Of a stretch of DNA of 64,000 nt, positions 21,989 to 31,843 are shown in pieces (within the stretch, counting starts at the first letter, position 1; each line of letters begins with the position of its first letter). The stretch is taken from NCBI GenBank assembly GCA_018806915.1, contig JAGKQI010000101.1:1240001-1304000 (forward strand), given 5' to 3'. The DNA comes from Phytophthora colocasiae (lineage: Eukaryota; Oomycota; Peronosporomycetes; Peronosporales; Peronosporaceae). Both the position numbers and the translations under genes were made by a program. Under the pieces are notes generated by a model, which was not told where the DNA came from, did not search any database, and saw only the letters and a program-made list of their open reading frames with translations.

Positions 21989-23531
21989 ATGGACTCGCCA
22001 ACGCCCACGTCTCCGTCCGCTACTGCGGACGCGCAAGCCCCACCTGCTGCCTCTGCAGCAGGAACAATGACCTCAGCAGTGCTCACTAGCACTGCTGCTT
22101 CTAGCGGTCCGACAGAGAAGCTCTCTGTCACCAAGTACCATGCTCTCCATAAGGAGAAGCACGAGAAGAAGAAGAAGTCTTCTTCTCTAGCAGAGATTAA
22201 GAATCCTGCTGTCCCTCTCAAAGAACTCTTTGGAGAGGACTACGAAGACATCCTCGACTACGACGAGGATGTTGAGGAGGGGGAGGTTGATGTCAAGGCT
22301 CCCGCTCCCGTGTCTTCGTCCGAAGACACGTCAGACCCACCCGTGGGATCTCGACGACCTCGTTATGAGGCCTCGGACGCTTCAAGCTCGAAGCGTCCGC
22401 GCAGTGATGATGAAGCGTCCCCCATGTCGAGGGCGCTCACTACTCCACGCATTGATCCTCCAGTGCGTGCACCATGGATGCCTACTGAGGCAGAGATCCA
22501 TGACCGGTTCGGTGCTAGTTCACCACCGAACCCGATACTGTTGTACTCATGCAACAGTATCAACGACGACGACGTCACCGCTAAGGTTGTCTTTGAGTCC
22601 GAGACTCAAAGACGCGACTACTATATCGGGCTCTTCCATGAGCTCCGATACTATGCAGCGAAGAAGACTTCGCGCAAGAGCAAAGTGCCCGAGTGGCAGG
22701 CACTTTGTCAGTCGTGGAACGCCTTTGTTGAAAACTTCAACAAAGACCCGAAGGCATATCGCGAGCGCGTTGCTGCGGCTCGCGATCGCTACTACACTTA
22801 CACTACACGTGGTAAGTGTGAACGCCTCCATGATCAGTCCATGGAAGCGGGGATCCCATGTGCCGTTCCCTTTGGCACACCCTGTCCGTGTTGCCCACCC
22901 TTGGCAACACGCCTTACCGAAAGTGATCTCCTGGGGTACACGGTCGTCCGTGTACCCGATCACAACAAGGAGCTCCGTGGTCGTGCCACGCGAAGCTCCG
23001 AGTGCTGTGGCTGACCGCAGCACTCCTCGTGCAGGGTTTAACCCTGCAAGTTATGGTGGGCTTCGTACGCCTTCACCATTTCCGGAACGTCCTCCATCAG
23101 GACGTTCCGCGGCTCCCATGTATCTCGATGGGGAGGAAATCCTCTCCAACGAATACGAAAACGAACCCCTTGAGAGTTCGTTCTCTTATGAGCCACAATC
23201 CGCTCAACAATCCAGCGGATCGCTCCACGCGCGTTGCGCAACGGCGGCGGAGGGGGTGGGAACACTCCCTCCGCATGGTCAACGCTATGACCATGACGAT
23301 CGTGCCCTGCACGATCGAGTTGCTGCGCTGGAGCAGACACAGAGCGCTGAGATAGCTGCTCTGAAGCAGGAGGTTCGTGTCCTCCGTGCTGAGGTCTGCG
23401 AGGCAGCTCAGACTGCCTCGAACCTCTCGTCCGGTCTTGGGACGAGAGTGAACCGATTGATCGACCGTGTCGACGGTCTCGAGAAGGCCTTCCAGGCCTC
23501 TCGCACTCCTCAGTCGGACTACCAACCCTAG
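21989..23531 (+). CDS. Antisense ORF of the Gypsy element (two overlapping frames)
   Basis: On the strand opposite gag-pol, an ATG at 21989 opens a 341-codon frame to 23014. A second frame carries on convincingly to 23531, so one protein of ~510 residues is likely, broken by about one base near 22970-23010. The N-terminal part is Ser/Thr/Ala-rich and acidic (DYEDILDYDEDVEEGEVDV). The middle is basic and Tyr/Trp-containing (RDYYIGLFHELRYYAAKK). The end is a clear coiled coil (RVAALEQTQSAEIAALKQEV). I do not recognise the family. It overlaps the integrase tail and chromodomain of pol antisense by ~490 bp. Antisense extra ORFs between pol and the 3' LTR are known in some plant Gypsy elements, but homology to those is not implied. 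Confidence 0.55.
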
Positions 23532-26500
23532 GTAGTCCGTGCTGCACGTACGGCTTCAACCGCCCGACGTAGAAGGTCGGGTGGAGCCTCATACTGGACA
23601 GTATGTCCAGCCGGTACGCGTTGCCGTGCCGTTCAAGTACTTTGAACGGCCCAATGAATCTTGGAGCAAGCTTGCTTGCTCCAAAGTCAGACACTGCATG
23701 TTTAGGCAGGTTTTGTGTAGCTAACAAAACTAATGAACCCACTTTGAATTCATTTATGTTGCCCCTACCAACATTATCAGCGTTCAGCTTCTGTCGATCG
23801 ACAGAAGCTGCGATAGCATCCTGGACAAACCGTATGACGGCTTGTCTTCGCTGGACAAAGTCTAGCGCACCCGAGCTGAATCCTTTCAGCTTGTCGCCTT
23901 TGTCAGCAGCAGGCCCTGCCTGCTCGCTATCATCTCTCATGTCTGTGCCCGGCACAGACATCGCGCGCTCGTTCCTGCTCGAACGAGACGTCGCACGCGT
24001 CACCGCAACTGATAGTGTGCTGCTATCAGTTGTATTCTGCGGTTGTTCGGACGCAACCGTAGATCCTCCCCCACTTAAGGAGGAAGCTACCCTGCCGAGC
24101 ATGCTCGGCAATCGTGGATGCCTCATGGCGTTCACGTAGAACGGTGTATGCCCTGTCGAGGCATGCACCGAGTTGTTGATGGCAAACTCTGCCATCGGCA
24201 AGCACTCGCTCCAATGCGGGAACGAGTGAGCGTAGCTCTTCAACGTGTCACCCAGTACACGGTTGACACGTTCGGTCTGTCCGTCCGTCTGCGGATGATC
24301 CGCAGTCGACATTGATAACTGTGAACCAAGAAGTGTAAACACTTCTTGCCAGAACCGCGCTGTGAAGCGTGGATCACGGTCCGACACAATGTCGAGCGGC
24401 ATGCCATGGTGTTTGAACACCATGTCAACAAACAGTCGCGCAGTCTGCGCGGCTGTAACAGTAGCCGGGACGGCAGCAAGATGAACCATCTTGCTGAATC
24501 GGTCCACAAAGACAACGATGCCCGTCCTCCGCTTGCTGTCAGGCGGAAGACCGAAGACAAAGTCCATGGACATGGACTGCCAACACTCCGACGGAGTCGG
24601 TAGTGATTGAAGAGGAGCCTGCGAGAACTGCGCAGGCTTCACGCGTTGACAAACCTCGCAAGCACGTACGTACTTGCGCACCCACTTGTACTGGTGGTGC
24701 CAGTAGAAGTCACGCGTGAGAAGAGTGTATGTCTTCTCACGACCCGGATGCCCTGCCGTGGGGGCATCGTGATACTCGAACATGATCATCAACCGGAGGT
24801 CATGATCATTTGGAACGACAATGCGATCCGCATTGTCGTCTACTGCACTGTACAACAGTAGGCCTTCGTGTACACGATAGCGGTGTACACGAGCTCGAAG
24901 ATGAGGGGTTAGCTTCCGACGTGCCACGTCGGAAGGTGCTGCGAGGAACTCCAGCAGCCCCTTCGCGTCAGCATCCCTTGCATACGCATTCTTCACGTCG
25001 TCAATCAACGTTGACGACGGCACACTTGTCCTCACGACGCCAACAGCGTTGGCGTCGACCGTCTCCGCATAGTCAGGTCGACGCGATAGCGCGTCGGCCA
25101 CTACATTGAGTCTTCCGGGTTTGTACTCCACCCGGAAGTTGTACTCCGCGAAGAAGGACAACCATCTCGCCATACGTTGCGAGATGTGCGGCGACTTAAT
25201 CGCCGTACGCAATGATGCGTGGTCTGTATAGACCACGAACGGTCTACTCCCAAGTAGATACACTCGGAACTTTGCGAGTGCATACTTCATGGCAAGGAGC
25301 TCCTTGTCATGTACGGGATAGTTACGCTCAGCTGGCTTCAGCTGACGCGATTGATAGTAGACTACACGATCACGCCCTTCGTGATCGTGTTGCATCAATG
25401 CACATCCGATTGCAAAGTCGGATGCATCGCACACTACATGGAATGGACGATCTTGGTCCGCCACGGCCAAGATCGGCGCTTCAGTCAAGCCCTGCTTGAC
25501 TGCAACGAATGCCTCCTCGCACTCGGTCGTCCAAATCCACTCAGCTTCTTTCTTAAGAAGCTGTGACAACGGGCGAATCTTGCCCGCATAGTTCTCCACG
25601 TACTTGCACAAGTACGTGGCAAGCCCAAGGAACTGCCTCAGTTCCTTCACATTGGATGGCGTGGGCCATTCATTGATCACTCTGACCTTCTCTGGGTCAG
25701 GGCGCACGCCGTCTTTCCCCACGAGACACCCCAGCACGGGTATCTCGCTCGCCCCGAAGATACACTTCTTCAGGTTCGCATAGAGCTTATGTTTCCTCAT
25801 AAGCTCTAGCAGCTTCCGGAGATGCACCTTGTGCATCTCAATGTCCGTCTTCCCGTTCACAGCCCGGATGTGGACGAACACGTCGTCGAAGTAGCTCGGT
25901 GCGAAGTCGCGCACCGAGCGCAATAGATGTGTCACGCATCTATTGAACGTCGCAGGGGCGTTCTTAAGCCCCTGTGGCATGACGAGCCACTCCCAAAGCA
26001 TACAGCTTGAGTGCTTACCGCTGTGAGAGGGATGTCCCTCTCACGCATGAGGATTTGATAGAATCCATCACGCAGATCTAGAGCACTGAAGATAGTGCTC
26101 AAGGCCATCGAATCGATGATAACATCTTTTCGCGGTATCGGCGTCTGCGCCGGTATCGTCGCATCGTTCAGCTTGTTATACGCATGAACGATGCGCCAGC
26201 CGCCCTGTGGTTTCTTCACACAGAACGTTGGAGCACTGTGCGGGGACTTTGACTCCCGCACTTGACCTGCAAGACGACGACTTTCGAAGAAGTCGTCGAT
26301 CGCTTGCACTTGTTCACGCGGCAGTGGCCACTGCCGTGTAACACAGTACTTCGTGCCCGGCACGAGATCAATCTCGTGCTGTACGCCCTTGTCCTTCGGA
26401 AGCTCCGAAGGAATCTCGTCCGGGAGTACATCCTTGTACTCCCGCAGAACTTCGTAGTAGGGACTCGACCTCAACGAGTCCCAACTCTGCTCTTCGAAGC

Positions 26501-28178
26501 GCTGCTTCTTAGTCTTCGCACTGAGGGAGTCATCACCCTCAGTGATCCCATCGACGACGAGCTGCTTCAGCTCTTCGGCTTCGCGATCCACTCTCTCGAT
26601 ATCCGAGAGAATGCAAATTTGTTCGATGCGTCCATCGTACAAGTCTCGCGCGAAGCGCTTCCAACTCATCGTTGGAAGTGCGGTCAACGCCGACGCACTC
26701 GTCGGCGGATTCTCCAACCGCATTCTCTGGTACTGTAACCCAGTACCAGTACGTGTCAAGACGTTCAACGTCTCGACACTCGGTGTCTGCACTGCAGATA
26801 CACCCGTCTCAGTCCCGGACTGAGACTCGCGCAGCTCCCTGAGCTTGCGCCGCGAAGATCTACCATGGAGCCCGGCTCCAGGTGCTCCACGTCCAAGGCA
26901 TCGCACCTTGGACGGGACGTTATCGCAATCGTCAGCGGATTCCTTCCGCTGACTCGCACTATCAAGCCCGGCTTGAGTGCCGCTCATCGCGTGCAGCGCT
27001 GCTGCACGTGAGCACGCAGGTTGTTCGGGTGCTGGGCGTTTGCAACCGCCAGCACCTCCTGCCGCGCAGTCGGTTCCCTGAACCGCTGCGCCTCCATCCG
27101 CTCCCGGAGCGGATGAAGCAACCGCATCGTCGACTCCCGGAGTCGACGTGCTCTCGCTAGCTTCCTGCGCTAGCGAGTGTTCGCTTGTACACATATCATC
27201 CGTTCCCGGAACTAGTAGCGAAGCGCCAGTGGCGTCAGCTCCCAGAGCTGACGCACGTCTTTCGGTTCCCCGAATATTATTTGCTTCGTCAACTCCCAGA
27301 GTTGACGCGACGTCGTCGGCGCGACCTTTGGGGGCTTGAAGTACCTCCAAGGATACCGGTAATACCAGTATTTTACCTTCTCTCAGGTGAATGCGATTCA
27401 CCTGACCATCACTCATGTGACAAACATCATTCAGATGTTTATGCGTCAGGTGATTCACATTCACCTGACCATCACTCATGTGACCGCGACCCTTCGGCTC
27501 AGATTTCTGAGTCGACACACATTTTCTCCCAACGACTCCCTGAGTCGCTGGCGGTCGCCGGCGGCGATCGGAGGCAGCGGCGGACGCTGCTGCCTCAACT
27601 GGGGAATCACATGCACCGCCTGGTGCATGTGCAGCACTGACAGGGCCATCGCTCTCTGTCGCGCATGCGTTGTTGAAGCGTACGAGCGTACGCTTCTCCC
27701 AGTTGATCACTGGGTCATGCCGTGCAAGCCACCGCATGCCTAATACCAAGTCGAACTTATCGTCTAGATCCAAGACGATAAGATCTTCCACAAATGTCCT
27801 TCGTTTGTAAGAGAAGCGCACACGGACTACGCGCTTCTCAGTCCTCACGGTGGCACCTGTTGCCAACCGCACCTCCAACACGCTGCGAGGCGTGTCGGCT
27901 TCTTCGAAGTCAAACCTTCGAAGACTTCCCTGTCGAACACAGTTGTTCGACGCGCCCGAGTCCACTAGGGCACGAAGAGAGTTCACTCTCTTCGACATCA
28001 CGTTCAGGATGACAAGGTTTGGCTTGTCATCTTGCAGCTTACAGCGAGAAACCTTCTCGCTGGGGGCAGCAGTCCTCATCGTCGCGTGTCCAAGCTCGAC
28101 ACGCGAGACTGCATCACCAGTAGTACGCCCCGCGCCTACTGGTCCTTGGCGGTTTTTGAACGCCCGCCCGCTGTGCAC
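23038..28178 (-). CDS. pol: Gypsy Pol: protease, RT, RNase H, integrase, chromodomain (one frame break)
   Basis: Two frames make up one polyprotein. The first (28178-25932) has an aspartic protease (ALVDSGASNNCV) and the start of reverse transcriptase (FSALDLRDGFYQILM). The second (26001-23038) continues RT (VMPQGLKNAPATFNRCV, active-site YFDDVFVHI), RNase H, an HHCC integrase (GHPGREKTYTLL, CEVCQRVKP), the DDE core (MDFVFGLPPDS ... DHPQTDGQTERVN), and a chromodomain (RFRIRWRGFPPHRDTWEPR) that would direct integration to marked chromatin. The break at ~26000 lies inside RT and fits loss of one base, so this copy cannot make full Pol unless the base is a sequencing error. The pol frame is -1 relative to gag with a 43-bp overlap, compatible with ribosomal frameshifting. 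Confidence 0.9.
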
Positions 28179-29125
28179 TCGCGTGCATAGTGACCGATGT
28201 TACTACACTTGTAACATCGAACCTTGCTGTTCCTACGCTGCTGTTGACCAGCAGTCGTAGCACTCGAGAGGTTCATAGGTTCCGGACCTCCCGTCTTCAC
28301 AACAGGACGCGCCGGCTTCGGCGCGTTCGCATGGAGTTTAGCTTGACGCCGGCTAAACTCCTCTTGCATTGCAAGGCTGATCGCCTCTTCGAGAGTATTC
28401 GGATACTCTCGGAAGAGATACGTCTTGACGGGACCATCTCTTAGTCCCTTCATGAACGTGACGACCTTGGTCGCCTCGTCGATCGGGTTGGCCACTATGT
28501 TCGATACCAAGTATCGAGCACGCTGGGCAAAGGTGTGAACATCATCCTTGCCCTGCTGCAGATCGAGAAACTCCGCTCTCGATCTGAACTCGTTCTTCGG
28601 GGACTCAAACGCAAGCTTGAGCTCCTCTTTGAACACCTCGTACGTGCCGAAGCACGTAGGATCCGAGAGTCGGCGCCCATAGGCCCAACTCCTCGCACGT
28701 CCGCCAAGACATGACATGGCGAACGCGACCTTCGACATCGGATCGACGATACGTCGAGCCGCAACGGCTGTGTCAAGTTCGACAAGCCAACGAAGGAGGG
28801 TCTCGTCCTCCTTCCCCGTGTAGGTACTCACGTGGAGTTTCAACGACTCCACGCGTGGCTTAGGGGAAGCCACCGAGGCAGCAACATCCTGTTGCTCCTT
28901 AACAACAAATGTACCCAGAGCAACACCATGTTGCTCTGTCGGCGATAGCGTACGAAGCATCGTCGCTACCGCCGCCTCTCCAATGACTTGCGAAAGTCTT
29001 TGGAGAGCTTCCCACTCTGGATCCGACAGGTGGGCACAGTCCGTGCGCGTCACGGACATGTGTGGGGTCCCAGTGGATCCCTGATCCATTGGGGAGTTCT
29101 CGACCCCGCGTTCGTATGACTCCAT
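28136..29125 (-). CDS. gag: Gypsy Gag
   Basis: A 329-residue frame with ATG at 29125. The central capsid-like region (ETLLRWLVELDTAVAARRIV ... AMSCLGGRARSWAYG ... ELKLAFESP) is followed by a CCHC zinc knuckle (CYKCSNIGHYAREC) at residues ~305-318. Gag packages the element RNA into virus-like particles. The start codon lies inside a perfect 10-bp-arm inverted repeat (29109-29118 with 29123-29132). The frame overlaps pol by 43 bp in the -1 register. Confidence 0.9.
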   Translation of the reverse strand: MESYERGVENSPMDQGSTGTPHMSVTRTDCAHLSDPEWEALQRLSQVIGEAAVATMLRTLSPTEQHGVALGTFVVKEQQDVAASVASPKPRVESLKLHVSTYTGKEDETLLRWLVELDTAVAARRIVDPMSKVAFAMSCLGGRARSWAYGRRLSDPTCFGTYEVFKEELKLAFESPKNEFRSRAEFLDLQQGKDDVHTFAQRARYLVSNIVANPIDEATKVVTFMKGLRDGPVKTYLFREYPNTLEEAISLAMQEEFSRRQAKLHANAPKPARPVVKTGGPEPMNLSSATTAGQQQRRNSKVRCYKCSNIGHYARECTAGGRSKTAKDQ

Positions 29126-29174
29126 ACGAACGAACTGCAGTCGGTCGTGGGACGGACTACAAAGTGCTACCAGG

Positions 29175-29634
29175 TGTAATGGGTCTACCTAGACCTATTA
29201 GATGGCGTACACGTGCGCTTACGTGTATGAGGAAGCGTGCAATTAGAATAGACTTAATTTAAGTATGCTTATTTAAATAAGTATAATTAAATCAAATATA
29301 ACTAAATTAAACTGCAAAATACCGTAAAATGAGAACTGTTATTGAATTTGGCATAAGCCAATTATGGACCTCCTAAAACTGTTTGTTATCTATTTCTAAA
29401 GGGTCTGCCAACGTGTGGTTGGCAGAAACTCTGCTCAGTGATTGGTAGAAATCCGTTACTTTCTACCAATAATATGCACAAATGCACACGAACCACCCAA
29501 TAATGTGGTTCGCCCATGTATCCTTTGGTGTGTACAGCACACCAAGGTCTGAGGCCCATTTCCAACCTCTAACAGTTATCCTAACTGTTAGAGTTACAAG
29601 TGGTACAACCACTTGTACGTGTAACCCCGTTACA
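29175..29634 (-). repeat. Gypsy LTR (5' LTR in element sense)
   Basis: 460 bp, apparently identical to 21428-21887. It would contain the promoter that drives the minus-strand transcript. The flanking base context completes the TTCAA target duplication at 29635-29639. Confidence 0.97.
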
Positions 29635-29755
29635 TTCAACCCTCACCGTGCTGATTCAACCCACACCATTAACGCCAGTGATCATTCAAGAGCAAACGGC
29701 CTGCAACGCATTAATTATTTAGGAGATCCTCCGCCTTCAAAGCTCATTTGCGAAT

Positions 29756-31710
29756 ATGCTAATTCACACCGAAGCAAGCGTGTCGCTCCCATCGCTCGGT
29801 CAGGATGTGCAGCTTGGTATGCTTTTCGATGCCCGGATGATGTCATTTTTCAGCGGTGCCTCGTTGTGGAACGACGCTGATATCAATGGAATGCAAGAGG
29901 TTACTCCAAACCAAGTGCAGCATGCTGATTACAAGTACACCTATTCTCTGGACGAGGCTCGTAAGAACGCGGGCCTAGACGTAGAGGCTTCATTGAGTCT
30001 TGATCTTGGACTGCTTAAGGTGGAAGGATCGGCAAAGTACCTTAACAAAAAGAAAACCAGCTCGTTTGAAGCACGCGTGGACATATCATGCACTATTGCG
30101 CGCCGAACTCGTCGTATTCCGCAAGAAAAACTAGCAAAGATTACACACGAGAATCGTTTGGGCGATAAACGTTTTACCCACTATGTCGCCGAGGTGGTCG
30201 AGGGGGGTTCCGCTACACTGAGCTTCACTCAATCGTGCAAGTCGGCTAAAGAGAAGGACGAGGTGCAGGGTCATCTTGAGGCGGTTATCGAGGCTATCCC
30301 GATATCGGGCGAGGCAAAGTTGGATTACAAGTCAGACGAAAAGTCTAATTACCAGAATATTCGGGTCACGTACAGCGGGGCCATTGCCGAGAGAGTCACT
30401 AGTGTGGAAGATGCGCACCGCGTTGCGGGCGAGATGCCCGAGAAGCTAGCACAGCAGATGAACACACTGTCGTATGTGCTCGCCCCTCTGTCGGTGGTTG
30501 ACAGTAACTCTGTTCGTCGACAGATTCGGATGCTCGATGGCGTTGTTGTACAGAAAACTATTAATGCTCTTGCGAGTGGGGAAGCCGTTCAGCTCGAGCT
30601 TGACACTCTGCACAGTAATGCTGTATCCAGAGGCGCATTTCCAACATTACAGAAGCAAATCAGTGGCTTCAAGGTGGCATTTGAGAGTGTAAGCACACAA
30701 TTCTCTCAAGATGCACGACGTTTACTTCCAGAGCTGCGAGATGGAACCACAGATTACACTACCAAAATCAATGAGCTCTCACAAGCCGTGGCATTGTTTA
30801 AAAACTACACGGATATCGCTGATAAATTCGTCACCAAAAAGCTTGCTGAAGCAGAATATCTGGATGGGACGATAGATGTTCTTTTCAAGGACGGCTTCAA
30901 GGACTATTTAACTTCCAAGAGGGAGTTTGTTTCGATTCTCGATCCTACCCCACGATTAACGATCTCGTTTGGGGGAGCCGACATCAGCCTCAGCAGGCAC
31001 CCATTGCAGAATCTCATCGAGCCGTCAACTACGTCGACACAGGAGCCTAGTAGTGACTGCAGCAGCCGTGGAGTTGATACAGAATGGTTTGAGAACCAAC
31101 GTATCTTGAGCGCATCGTGCACAAAGTGCGCAATCTACGCGCTCGTTTGCTGGAGTTGGGGGACAAAGCACCAATTGTGGCATTTGGTGTGACCAGTATC
31201 GACAAGGCGCTCAATAAATCCCAGGAATACGTTGACACTAAACCGGGCGACATTGTTCTGGACTACGAAGGAAGTCAGTTCATTGTCACCAATGACATAC
31301 CAGGAAGGTTGGAGAAGGACGGCTCCAAGCTTGTTCCTGCCATCTCCGATATTACTTGTACTAGCTCGTGTGTGGAAATTCCTTGGTCTCTAAGAAAAGA
31401 GGCTGCAGAATCGGTAACCCGAACAACGGCGGCTGTAATTCGGTGTCGTGAAAAATCAAACCCTGGTGGAGATGGAAACCTCGAAGTCGTGAAACTTAGC
31501 AAGGATGACCGGATCGACAAAATAACTCAGTCTGATCTCAAGGAGGACTGTGACTACGAGGTACAGATCTGCTTCCTCACGGTCATTGGGCCGTCCGAAT
31601 GGAGCGCAACCACGATAGTGCACACACCGAAAAAAAAAGGTCCCCCGCAACCACGAGCGCGAGCTCGCCAATCATACCTACTACAGCGCTTGAATCACCG
31701 CGGATCACAC
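29756..31710 (+). pseudogene. Stonustoxin-like (SNTX/MACPF-related) protein, broken
   Basis: The frame 29756-31192 encodes ~450 residues related to the SNTX family, pore-formers first known from fish venom but present in many eukaryotes and microbes. The N-terminal region carries the family's GMLFDAR and GSAKYLN motifs, followed by helical segments. A second frame (31117-31716) continues the family's distal part with an Fn3-like domain (EDCDYEVQICFLTVIGPSEW). The shift near 31095-31115, and a further one at the A run near 31629, break the gene. A Copia element then interrupts it at 31711. The probable distal repeat domain lies beyond that element (36142-36565). Cytolytic activity cannot be inferred, and the copy is unlikely to be functional. 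The Gypsy element ends 121 bp upstream. Confidence 0.6.
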
Positions 31711-31843
31711 TGTTAGAAGCAGGGAAAATCTGGGAATGAGATTCTTTGTTTACCTATGCATTCTATCTTGGCCTTGCACTTCGTCCACGGTGGTATCGCG
31801 CTTGCCTTGCGTCATAACTCAGGGAACGAGTCGAGTTCCGACA
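31711..31843 (-). repeat. Copia 1 LTR (3' in element sense)
   Basis: 133 bp, TGTTAGAAGC...TTCCGACA. The reading frame of the RNase H part of pol ends inside it (stop at 31819-31821). A purine-rich tract lies directly internal to it on the minus strand. Confidence 0.93.

Larger units (their letters stand above)
21428..29634 (-). mobile_element. Full-length Ty3/Gypsy LTR retrotransposon with chromodomain
   Basis: The element is 8207 bp and read from right to left: LTR (29634-29175), gag, pol with a C-terminal chromodomain, an antisense ORF, then the second LTR (21887-21428). The two 460-bp LTRs look identical base for base, start TG and end CA, and are flanked by the 5-bp target duplication TTCAA (21423-21427 and 29635-29639). 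A purine-rich tract next to the 3' LTR (minus strand GGGGGGATGG at 21889-21898) fits a polypurine tract. The minus strand just inside the 5' LTR begins CCTGGTAGCACTTTG, a possible tRNA primer site. Identical LTRs imply recent insertion. The whole element is tiled with short perfect inverted repeats (see findings). Confidence 0.95.

Noticed and set aside
27300..27500. Short dispersed repeats (CAGGTGAATG and relatives) suggesting a CRISPR-like array
   Set aside because: They are paired inverted arms of the Gypsy hairpin tiling, not regularly spaced direct repeats, and the genome is eukaryotic.
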